Below, in pieces: positions 42,902 to 49,798 of a DNA stretch of 64,000 nt. The notes below the pieces were generated by a model, which had not been told where the DNA came from, did no database searches, and worked only from the letters and a program-made list of their open reading frames with translations. Numbering within the stretch: the stretch's first letter is position 1; each line of letters starts with the position of its first letter. The stretch is from an uncultured Flavobacterium sp. (GTDB lineage: Bacteria > Bacteroidota > Bacteroidia > Flavobacteriales > Flavobacteriaceae): NCBI RefSeq assembly GCF_943913405.1, contig NZ_CALTYA010000006.1:1-64000 (forward strand). The letters are read 5' to 3'. The position numbers and the translations under genes were made by a program.

Positions 42902-42975
42902 TTGTTTTAAGATTTATATTGTAGTTTTGCTTGCGAATTGCAAGTGCAAATATATAAACAACTTTCAAAATGCAA
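42902..42975. promoter_or_regulatory. Overlapping divergent promoters with palindromic operator
   Basis: Plus strand (HxlR): TTG 42902-42904, 17-nt spacer, TAGTTTTG 42922-42929. Minus strand (SDR): TTG 42975-42973, 18-nt spacer, TATATTTG 42954-42947. The palindrome 'cttgcgaattgcaag' at 42930-42944 lies between the two -7 elements. A regulator there would control both genes. Confidence 0.75.
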
Positions 42976-43006
42976 GCTGAATTTTGAAATATTTTTAATT
43001 TATTTT

Positions 43007-43417
43007 ATGAAAACAAGTAAAAAAAGGTCAGAATGCCCATTGAGCTGCTCATTGGATGTATTTGGCGACAAATGGTCTCTACTCATTATCAGGGATCTCA
43101 TATTTTATAAAAAAGGCACCTACAATGACTTTTTAAAATCGGATGAAGGCATTGCAACCAATATTTTAGCATCGAGGCTAAAGGCATTGGAAGAAAAAGG
43201 CATTATTGAGAAATTAGCGCACCCCGAGAGCAAGTCAAAAATTTTGTACAGATTGAGTAAAAAAGGAATCGATTTATTACCTATAATCGTGGAAATTTAC
43301 ATTTGGTCGGAAAAGTATTTTTCAATGCCATTAGAGATAAAACAGATCATTAAAGAGGCCAAAAAAGACAAAGTTAAATTTGTCAAACAGATCGTAAAAG
43401 AACTGACAGCTGAATAA
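43007..43417 (+). CDS. HxlR-family transcriptional regulator
   Basis: 136 residues from ATG 43007 (the frame upstream contains the promoter). The family signature is clear: 'CPLSCSLDVFGDKWSLLIIR' with Cys residues near the N-terminus, then 'GIATNILASRLKALEEKGII' recognition helix and wing. HxlR proteins often sense reactive electrophiles through the N-terminal Cys. It likely represses the divergent SDR and itself through the palindrome at 42930. Confidence 0.92.
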   Translation: MKTSKKRSECPLSCSLDVFGDKWSLLIIRDLIFYKKGTYNDFLKSDEGIATNILASRLKALEEKGIIEKLAHPESKSKILYRLSKKGIDLLPIIVEIYIWSEKYFSMPLEIKQIIKEAKKDKVKFVKQIVKELTAE

Positions 43418-43767
43418 AAGGAAGAAAAGTGGAATTGCATCTAAATTTGCCAAAAAATCTAAAGCGATTTTTCAGAATTTCTCAACAGTTTAAGATATGC
43501 AGTTAAATACTGTTACTTGCCGTTTTGAATGGGAACTTATTTTGCTACAATATTTACCTCCTATTTCATATCAATAAATATTTCAGAAACACAACTTAAT
43601 AAGTCTCATTATAAATAACTTAACACATAAAAAAAGACCTTTTTTTGGCCTATATTTGATACATAAAATTACCCATTCAATCCGTTCTTAAGATTTGCTT
43701 AAGAAGCACTCCATAACAAAATAAAGAGTGTGTCTGGTGCGTTAAACCTGAAATAAACTTATTTATT
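43418..43767. other. Gene-free stretch before the ApbE operon
   Basis: These 350 bp contain no convincing gene. A -7-like TATATTTG lies near 43652 and 'aaaaaaagacctttttttgg' forms a short imperfect hairpin just before it. The switch from A+T-rich DNA to the G+C-richer operon at 43768 occurs at the end of this stretch. Confidence 0.5.
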
Positions 43768-44202
43768 ATGAAGACATTTTTTATGCTGCTTTCCCTCGCA
43801 ATGGCTCCTGCAGCATTTTCCCAAGACTGGAAAAATTTTGAGGAAGCAAAAACTTTGGCTGCAAAAGAAAATAAAAATATAATACTGGTATTCTCCGGAT
43901 CAGACTGGTGCGCCCCTTGCATTAAGCTCGACAAGTCGATCTGGCAGTCGGAAGATTTCAAGTCAGAAGCCAAAAAGGAATGGATTTTAGTAAAAGCGGA
44001 CTTCCCAAAGAAAAAAGGCCATGAGCTTCCGTTAGCTTTACAAGAACAGAACAAGGCGCTGGCAGAAAAATACAACAAGGACGGCTTTTTCCCTTTGGTG
44101 GTAGTCCTGGACAAGAACGGAAAGGCAAGCGGAAAAACAGCATTCAAGAATATTACCCCTAAAGAATATATCGCCCTACTGCACTCTCTAGAAAAAAAAT
44201 AA
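43768..44202 (+). CDS. Exported thioredoxin-family protein
   Basis: 144 residues with signal peptide ending 'AAFSQ'. Thioredoxin fold with the redox motif 'GSDWCAPCIKLD' (Cys48 and Cys51) and the cis-Pro region 'GFFPLVVVLDKNGK'. An envelope disulfide or thiol reductase. It is the first gene of the ApbE/DUF4266/DUF3570 operon, starting 1 bp before the ApbE gene's ATG region, so it probably keeps cysteines of the small DUF4266 lipoprotein reduced, which is inference from context. Codon use is richer in G+C than the flanks. Confidence 0.88.
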   Translation: MKTFFMLLSLAMAPAAFSQDWKNFEEAKTLAAKENKNIILVFSGSDWCAPCIKLDKSIWQSEDFKSEAKKEWILVKADFPKKKGHELPLALQEQNKALAEKYNKDGFFPLVVVLDKNGKASGKTAFKNITPKEYIALLHSLEKK

Positions 44203-44203
44203 G

Positions 44204-45184
44204 ATGAAAAAGCTGCTGTTCTTCTTATGTGTAATCTCATTTTCCGGCCATGGTCAGATCATCCATAAAAGAAAACTGTGGATGCTCGGGAGCCCTTACG
44301 AAGTTACTGTAGTTGCCAAAGACACAATACAGGGAAACCTATATATTAACATGGCAATTGCCGAGACACGACGCATCGAAAACCAGATTTCCGACTGGAT
44401 CCCGACGACCCCAATTTCAACCATAAACAAAAATGCCGGAATCATGCCTGTAAAGGTGGACGACGAGGTTTTCGGACTGGTCGAAAGGGCGCTGAAAATA
44501 TCACAGATTACTGAAGGTGCTTTTGATATTTCCTATGCTTCCATGGACAGAATCTGGAAATTTGACGGTAGCATGAAAGAAATGCCCACACCGGAAGCCA
44601 TCAAGAAATCAGTTGCAAAAATCGGATATAAAAAAGTACTGCTCGACCCGAAAGAAAAAACCATATTCCTGAAAGAGGAAGGAATGAAACTGGGGCTTGG
44701 CGGTATCGGTCAGGGCTATATAGCCGACAAGGTAAAGGAACTGCTTTTCTCAAAAGGCTGCACATCAGGAATCGTAAACGTTTCCGGAGACATAAACGCT
44801 TGGGGGAAACAGCCTGACGGAAAGCCATGGTCGGTGGGAATAGTAAACCCGATGAACAAAAATAAGGTGTTTGCCACTTTTCCGCTGGAGGACAGCTCGG
44901 TAGAAACATCGGGAAGCTATGAGAAGTACGTGACCTTTAACGGTACCCGCTATTCGCACATCATCGATCCCAGGACCGGATACCCGGCAACGGGAATCGT
45001 AAGCGTATCGGTCTTTGCTAAGCAGACTGAAGTCGCAGATGCCCTGGCTACTGGAATTTTTGTCTTGGGAGTCGAAGTCGGGCTCGACCTAGCCAACCAG
45101 ATCAAGGGAATCGGATGCATCATCGTTGATGACAAAGGTGGCGTTCATGCTTCTAAAAATATAGACACCAAAAAATACCAATAA
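44204..45184 (+). CDS. apbE: FAD:protein FMN transferase ApbE
   Basis: 326 residues, probably exported ('…VISFSGHGQ'). ApbE attaches FMN from FAD covalently to Ser/Thr of target proteins in the envelope. Landmarks: 'GAFDISYASMDRIWKFDG', 'LGLGGIGQGYIADKVKELL', 'GIVNVSGDINAWGKQPDG', 'ETSGSYEKYVTFNGTRYSHI' with 'IDPRTGYPATG' as the Mg2+ site. It stands between the thioredoxin and a 69-residue lipoprotein, with a gap of 0 bp to the latter. No Nqr/Rnf or FMN-bind target is in view; the target may be a protein of this operon. Confidence 0.95.
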   Translation: MKKLLFFLCVISFSGHGQIIHKRKLWMLGSPYEVTVVAKDTIQGNLYINMAIAETRRIENQISDWIPTTPISTINKNAGIMPVKVDDEVFGLVERALKISQITEGAFDISYASMDRIWKFDGSMKEMPTPEAIKKSVAKIGYKKVLLDPKEKTIFLKEEGMKLGLGGIGQGYIADKVKELLFSKGCTSGIVNVSGDINAWGKQPDGKPWSVGIVNPMNKNKVFATFPLEDSSVETSGSYEKYVTFNGTRYSHIIDPRTGYPATGIVSVSVFAKQTEVADALATGIFVLGVEVGLDLANQIKGIGCIIVDDKGGVHASKNIDTKKYQ

Positions 45185-45394
45185 ATGAAAAAGATACTGC
45201 TATTAGGAATTACGATTCTAGCGCTGCAATCCTGCAGTTCGGTAAAAGAATATGAAAAAGAGAAGATAAACGATCCCGACATGAAGCTTTCAGCCAGGCC
45301 GGAAGAGCGGTTTGAAACTAACTTTCAGGTTTACCGCGAAGCTTCCTCCGGAGCCAATGGCGGAAAAACCGGAGGCGGATGCGGATGCAACTAA
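45185..45394 (+). CDS. DUF4266 small lipoprotein with C-terminal Gly/Cys tail
   Basis: 69 residues. Lipobox Cys17 ('LQSCSS') and a short mature part with 'YEKEKINDPDMKLSARPEE' followed by 'FETNFQVYREASSGANGG' and a final 'GGGCGCN' (Cys66, Cys68). Function unknown; the family is found with DUF3570, ApbE and thioredoxin genes. The tail could bind a metal or be modified. Start codon directly abuts the ApbE stop, implying translational coupling. Confidence 0.85.
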   Translation: MKKILLLGITILALQSCSSVKEYEKEKINDPDMKLSARPEERFETNFQVYREASSGANGGKTGGGCGCN

Positions 45395-45430
45395 TATAAT
45401 AATCTGCAAAAAAATCAATTCATTACGAAA

Positions 45431-46747
45431 ATGAAAAAAGCTATCGCACTATTATCTTTTCTTTCGGGATTTGCCTCTTTTGCCCAGGAGCAGGATTCGA
45501 CAGATGTTGCTTTTAAGAAAAGGGTACTTGAAACAACGGAAGTAGATTTCCTGATGAGCTATTACAAGCAGGACGGGTCACACTCTGCCGTCTCTGGCGG
45601 CAAAGGAATGGAGGAACTTACCGACCTTACGCCTACCATCGTCGTGGCCATGCCGTTAAATGATGACGATGTATTGACTGTAGATGTCGGCCTCTCCGCC
45701 TATTCTTCGGCCTCTTCAGGAAACATAAATCCGTTTGACAGTGCCACACCCAGCCCTTGGCAAGCAAGCTCTGGAGCTTCGGCACAGGATATGTGGGTCG
45801 GGACGACAGCTAATTATTCGCACAGTTCTGATGACAGGAACACCATCTGGAATGCGCACGTTTCTGGGTCCGTGGAGTACGACTATACTTCCATAGGATT
45901 TGGCGGCGGATTGACTAAATTATTCAATAACAAGAATACGGAAGTAGGAATTTCCGCCAATGTATATCTCGATACCTGGAGCCCGATCTACCCAAAGGAA
46001 CTGCAGGATTTTGCCGACAATGGCAATACGCTGAACGGAGGCATATTCGATTATTTCACAATTACTGGAAACGCAGCTTACGATCCGCAGAAATTCAAGT
46101 TCCATCAAGACAAAAACAGGAACTCCCATGCCCTTTCGTTGAGTTTTTCGCAAGTAATCAACAAAAAGCTGCAGGCTTCGCTTTTTATGGATGTCCTGCA
46201 ACAGCAGGGACTTCTGTCGACTCCCTACCAGAGGGTTTATTTCGCTGACGTTGCGGATTCTTTTATCAATGAATTCCAGCTGGCCGACGATATCGAGCGT
46301 CTCCCAGACAGCCGCTTCAAGCTGCCTATTGGAGCAAGGCTGAATTATTATATAGACGAAACATTTGTGCTGCGTACCTATTACCGCTTTTACACCGACA
46401 ACTGGGGCATCCAGTCGCACACGGCCAGTATTGAGCTGCCCATCAAACTGACAGACCGCTTTACGGTCTTCCCGATGTACCGCTACTATACGCAGACTGC
46501 ATCAGACTATTTCGCACCGCATGAAGCACACCTCTCGAGCGAACAGTACTATACTTCCGATTACGACCTGTCTTCCTTCGATGCGCACCAATATGGCTTC
46601 GGGGTAAATTATACGGACATCTTCACGGGGGCCAAAATTTGGAAATTCGGAATAAAGAATATCGATTTCAGGTTCAACCACTATGCCAGGAGCGACGGCC
46701 TCGATGCCGATATATTTTCATTCGGGATCAAGTTCCTGAAACAGTAA
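45431..46747 (+). CDS. DUF3570 outer-membrane beta-barrel protein
   Basis: 438 residues, signal peptide ending 'FASFAQ', then a long run of amphipathic strands with alternating aromatic residues and a terminal 'FGIKFLKQ'. Near the N-terminus lie 'MSYYKQDGSHSAVSGGKGME', typical of the family, and 'SSGAS' (Ser113-Ser117), which resembles the S/T-G-A-S/T acceptor of ApbE. Likely an outer-membrane pore or scaffold. Partner of the DUF4266 lipoprotein; 36 bp downstream of it. Confidence 0.85.
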   Translation: MKKAIALLSFLSGFASFAQEQDSTDVAFKKRVLETTEVDFLMSYYKQDGSHSAVSGGKGMEELTDLTPTIVVAMPLNDDDVLTVDVGLSAYSSASSGNINPFDSATPSPWQASSGASAQDMWVGTTANYSHSSDDRNTIWNAHVSGSVEYDYTSIGFGGGLTKLFNNKNTEVGISANVYLDTWSPIYPKELQDFADNGNTLNGGIFDYFTITGNAAYDPQKFKFHQDKNRNSHALSLSFSQVINKKLQASLFMDVLQQQGLLSTPYQRVYFADVADSFINEFQLADDIERLPDSRFKLPIGARLNYYIDETFVLRTYYRFYTDNWGIQSHTASIELPIKLTDRFTVFPMYRYYTQTASDYFAPHEAHLSSEQYYTSDYDLSSFDAHQYGFGVNYTDIFTGAKIWKFGIKNIDFRFNHYARSDGLDADIFSFGIKFLKQ

Positions 46748-46758
46748 ATTTATACACC

Positions 46759-47211
46759 ATGAACCAGGCACATTACCATCTCGCACTAAACCACCTGCCC
46801 ATAATCATACCCATGATAGGGCTGCTGGTGCTCATCGGAGGATTTTTGACCCGCTCTGAAACGGTCCGCCGTACCGCCTTCCTTATTTTTATTCTCGGTG
46901 CATTGGCGACCATTCCTTCCATCGGTACGGGAGACGGCGCTGAAGAAGCTATAGAAAATATAAATGGAATCTCTAAAGTCTCAATACATGAGCATGAGGA
47001 AATGGCAGAAACATTTGCCCTTCTCTCTTATATTTTAGGCATAGCTGCCTTAACTGCATTCTTACTGGGCTGGAAGAAAAGCCGTTTTGCAAGATATGCA
47101 GCTTATGCCCTGATTGCTTACAGCGCAGTGGTCATTTATTTTGCAGTACAGACAGGAAATTCTGGAGGCCGGATTAGGCACCCTGAAATAATTACGGACA
47201 CAAAACCCTAA
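46759..47211 (+). CDS. Four-helix membrane protein with conserved histidines (DUF2231-like)
   Basis: 150 residues from ATG 46759, 11 bp after the DUF3570 stop. About four membrane helices. Conserved-looking polar motifs: 'HYHLALNHLPI' at the start, 'TGDGAEE', 'SIHEHEEMAE' and 'TGNSGGRIRHPEI' at the end. The His pairs at helix ends could bind haem or metal, as proposed for related small quinone/cytochrome-like membrane proteins. It lies between DUF3570 and the metal transporter gene, so an inner-membrane electron-transfer role is plausible but unproven. Confidence 0.7.
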   Translation: MNQAHYHLALNHLPIIIPMIGLLVLIGGFLTRSETVRRTAFLIFILGALATIPSIGTGDGAEEAIENINGISKVSIHEHEEMAETFALLSYILGIAALTAFLLGWKKSRFARYAAYALIAYSAVVIYFAVQTGNSGGRIRHPEIITDTKP

Positions 47212-47220
47212 ATCCTGCTT

Positions 47221-47910
47221 ATGGAACTTGAAAATCATTACGTCCACCGAAGCGGCTGGCTCAGGGCGGCAGTGCTGGGAGCCAACGACGGCATATTGTC
47301 CACGGCAAGCCTTGTCATCGGAATTGCGGCGGCAAGCGATACAAGAAATCCCATTATCCTTGCCGCCGTTGCTGGAATTGTTGCAGGAGCCTTTTCGATG
47401 GCTGCTGGCGAATATGTCTCGGTGAGCTCCCAGGCAGATGTGGAGAAAGCGGATCTGTCAAGAGAAGAGAAAGAACTGGAGGCTATGCCGGATACAGAAC
47501 TGCAGGAACTGGCTAAAATTTACATCCAGCGGGGACTGGATGAAAATTTGGCAATAGAAGTAGCCAGACAGCTGACTGCCCACGACGCCTTGGGGGCGCA
47601 TGCGAGGGATGAATTAGGCATCAACGAGATGACCCAGGCAAGGCCAATGCAGGCCGCGCTTGCCTCGGCAATGTCATTTCTTGCCGGAGGTCTCCTCCCG
47701 CTTCTCGTATCGCTATTTGCTCCTATGCAATATATGCTGGCCTTCCAGTATTCATTTGCCATACTTTTCCTTGCTTTTTCAGGAACATTGGCCGCCAAGG
47801 CAGGGGGCTCGAAGCTGCTGCCATCAGTGATGCGCATCTGCATTTGGGGAACTGCCGCAATGTGCGCGTCCGGAATCGTAGGCTATCTATTTGGAATACA
47901 GACAGGCTGA
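47221..47910 (+). CDS. VIT1/CCC1-family Fe2+/Mn2+ transporter
   Basis: 229 residues. The start 'RSGWLRAAVLGANDGILSTA' is the family hallmark, 'GAFSMAAGEYVSVSSQADVE' the second conserved helix, then a soluble insert (about 75-130) and three more helices 'ALASAMSFLAGGLLPLLVSL'. Exports iron or manganese from the cytosol. It is 9 bp after the preceding gene and the last member of the G+C-richer operon, linking that operon to metal handling. Confidence 0.93.
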   Translation: MELENHYVHRSGWLRAAVLGANDGILSTASLVIGIAAASDTRNPIILAAVAGIVAGAFSMAAGEYVSVSSQADVEKADLSREEKELEAMPDTELQELAKIYIQRGLDENLAIEVARQLTAHDALGAHARDELGINEMTQARPMQAALASAMSFLAGGLLPLLVSLFAPMQYMLAFQYSFAILFLAFSGTLAAKAGGSKLLPSVMRICIWGTAAMCASGIVGYLFGIQTG

Positions 47911-48079
47911 AAACTTTGTCTATTGAACACTATGTTCTAGATGCTACTAGACACCTAAAATCAATTGTCATGTATCAAATACCGCTTCAGTCTAACTACA
48001 AGAGAAATATATCAGTGGAGAACAAAGTTATAATGGAGCCGCCTATCGACTTTGCAACGATCGTAAAATTTGAATTCAG

Positions 48080-48292
48080 CTAGTCAAGGTCTATATCCAA
48101 AAGGCCGAAGGTTTTTTGCAAGTCCTTTTGCCAGTTCAAGCAGTGTGGTGAAACCGAAGTTTTACTGCCTTGCTCTATTGCCATAAGGTCATTTTTGGTA
48201 AGAGAAGTATTCTGCGAGATGTCGCTCGGGCTTATGTTCTTGGACTCGCAAATACTTTCACTGGCTACCCAAATTTTAACAGTCTCTTGTCT
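48080..48292 (-). pseudogene. XRE-family helix-turn-helix repressor remnant
   Basis: A 70-codon frame without any start codon (it begins after TAA) encodes 'ISPSDISQNTSLTKNDLMAI' followed by 'EQGSK' and a C-terminal 'LLDIDLD'. The first part fits the Cro/C1-type HTH ('S-x-x-D-x-S-…-S-L-T-K-x-D-x-x-A-I-E-Q-G'). The product would be too short and mutated, so this is a relic, as often left at island ends. Confidence 0.55.
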
Positions 48293-48536
48293 TTAAAATG
48301 CAATATTTGTCCTGTTTTATATTACAGCAAGACTATACAAAATTACAGTACGCACTATCCATAGGAGTGCTCAGATTTAGTATAAATCAATTACAATGAC
48401 GATAGCGTCAATATAAGCCTAAGATGCAAATTTAGTTCCAATTCAGCTATTTTTAATCTGATAACTTGAATCTTTGTGGGTTCTATGTCAGCACAACATA
48501 TTAACTTAAAACTTCCAATGTTATTCCTTTTAAAAA

Positions 48537-48590
48537 GTGTTCGATTAAATTACCATCCACTCCACAAATGCCAGGTGGCGCCATTTATAT
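48537..48590 (+). repeat. Displaced ssrA 3' end (distal att-like copy)
   Basis: 'gtgttcgattaaattacc', then 'actccacaaatgcca' (48559-48573, identical to 32095-32109) and 'tggcgccat' (48576-48584). The tail 'caggtggcgccattt' also resembles the second half of the ssrA terminator (32128-32143). The simplest reading is a decayed former end of ssrA, the far boundary of an integrated element. Confidence 0.65.
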
Positions 48591-48607
48591 TTATTAGCTA
48601 CGAAAAT

Positions 48608-49561
48608 TTAAAATTTATTTAATTTTCTCAAGAATTCTCTGGTTTTCTTACCTGATTCTTTTAAATCTTTATCTTTCCAATTTCCTTTTGAGGAAGCTGA
48701 TGGCAATAAAAAAGAACAGGTTTCGTCTTTGTCTGCAACCGACCAAGTTATCCAGCTCAAATTTTTAGATTCCATCCAATCGATATATTCTTGCCAAGCT
48801 TTTAAATCAAAAGTTCCGTCGCCACTGGCTTGCGTTCCGGCAGATTCTGAAACAAAAATTGGAAGACCGTCTGCAATGGCTTGATCGGCGCGGTCACGCA
48901 ATGATTTTTCATGTGTTGCCGCATAAAAATGCAGTGTGTACATTAAATTCTTATACCCTTTTATTGGATCTTTTGCCGCTAAATGCACGTCTTGATCCCA
49001 ATTTGGTGAACCCACAAGAATGATATTGTTTGGATCATTTTTTCTTATTACGGCAATTACTTCTTCTGAATATGCTTTTACTTCTTCCCAAGATTGTTTT
49101 TCTGGTTCGTTGTAAATTTCATAAATGATGTTTGGGTATTTTGCATATTTTTTTGACATTTCTGCAAAGAAAATTTTGGCTTCATCTAAATGAATGTTGT
49201 GGCTGTGCCAGTCAATAATGACATAAATATCTTCTTTGATTGCGCCTTTTATGACTGCTTCTATTTTTTCTTTTGAGCCTTTTGGATCTTTAAGATAGCT
49301 ATTTTCATCGGCATCCACGCCCATTGCCGCTCTTAAAATAGTAACATTCCAGTCTTTTTTTAACCATTTTACCGTTTCTTTATTGTAAAATCTTGGCCAC
49401 CAATTGTGCCAGCCAAAGCTTACGCCCCGAAGTGAAATTTTGTCGCCGTTTTTATCGACTAACTGTGTTCCGTTAACGCTAAGCTGGCCGTGTTTTTTTA
49501 CAAACTGGGCATTTGATTGGAGCGCAAGAATTAATAGGAATATTGTTAATTTTAGTTTCAT
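48608..49561 (-). CDS. GH5 endo-beta-glycanase (GH5_2-like; mannan/glucan)
   Basis: 317 residues with signal peptide ('LQSNAQ'). GH5 TIM barrel: 'LRGVSFGWHNWWPRFYNKE', 'TILRAAMGVD', 'YVIIDWHSHN', acid/base Glu152 in 'IYEIYNEP', and nucleophile Glu239 in 'IFVSESAGT'. The sequence resembles subfamily 2 (cellulase-type), which acts on beta-1,4-glucan or glucomannan. Placed at the end of the mannan locus transcript, it probably cuts glucomannan in the periplasm. The specificity is inferred from neighbours. Confidence 0.87.
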   Translation of the reverse strand: MKLKLTIFLLILALQSNAQFVKKHGQLSVNGTQLVDKNGDKISLRGVSFGWHNWWPRFYNKETVKWLKKDWNVTILRAAMGVDADENSYLKDPKGSKEKIEAVIKGAIKEDIYVIIDWHSHNIHLDEAKIFFAEMSKKYAKYPNIIYEIYNEPEKQSWEEVKAYSEEVIAVIRKNDPNNIILVGSPNWDQDVHLAAKDPIKGYKNLMYTLHFYAATHEKSLRDRADQAIADGLPIFVSESAGTQASGDGTFDLKAWQEYIDWMESKNLSWITWSVADKDETCSFLLPSASSKGNWKDKDLKESGKKTREFLRKLNKF

Positions 49562-49675
49562 TGTTTCTGTTTTAAAGATTTATTTTTTTGAACTGTTTTT
49601 TAATTGAAACCTGTTTTTAATGAAATAGTTTATCGACAAAGATTGGGACTGGCGTTAGCAAATAAGCGATATCCT

Positions 49676-49797
49676 TTCTCAAATAGCCCCGATGATGGCT
49701 TTGTTTGAGCTCTTGCAGCTGCCACAAAAGCAGTTGCAAAGCGAGTGCCATCAGCGGGAATTGCCTTTACTGAAAATGCACCGGCCATTCGCTTCTA
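49676..49797 (+). repeat. Structured intergenic repeat, copy 2
   Basis: Starts with the same 'ttctcaaatagccccgat' as copy 1 (23502) and has 'agcgggaa' at 49753-49760. Stems: CCCG 49688-49691 with CGGG 49755-49758; tgatggc 49693-49699 with gccatca 49747-49753; ttgcagctgc 49713-49722 with gcagttgcaa 49730-49739 (one G-U). The paired sequences differ from copy 1 but the architecture is the same. The weaker tail ends 'cgcttct' at the GH27 stop codon. Confidence 0.75.
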
Positions 49798-49798
49798 A

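Larger units (their letters stand above)
47911..48607. other. Decayed junction region
   Basis: In these 697 bp there is no intact gene. A short open frame (47970-48083, plus) is not recognised. An XRE-repressor remnant lies at 48080-48292 (minus) and a displaced ssrA end at 48537-48590. The G+C content drops again to the level of the genome after 47910. Confidence 0.6.

Noticed and set aside
45350..45394. S-G-A-N in DUF4266 as an ApbE flavinylation site
   Set aside because: The acceptor position is Asn, which cannot carry the phosphoester-linked FMN.
45920..46420. Minus-strand open frame of 166 codons inside the DUF3570 gene
   Set aside because: It is antisense to a well-supported barrel protein, has no family resemblance and is expected in G+C-richer coding DNA.
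47844..48083. Open frame overlapping the end of the VIT1 gene
   Set aside because: Most of it is in another frame of the VIT1 gene; only 47970-48083 is outside and it matches nothing I recognise.
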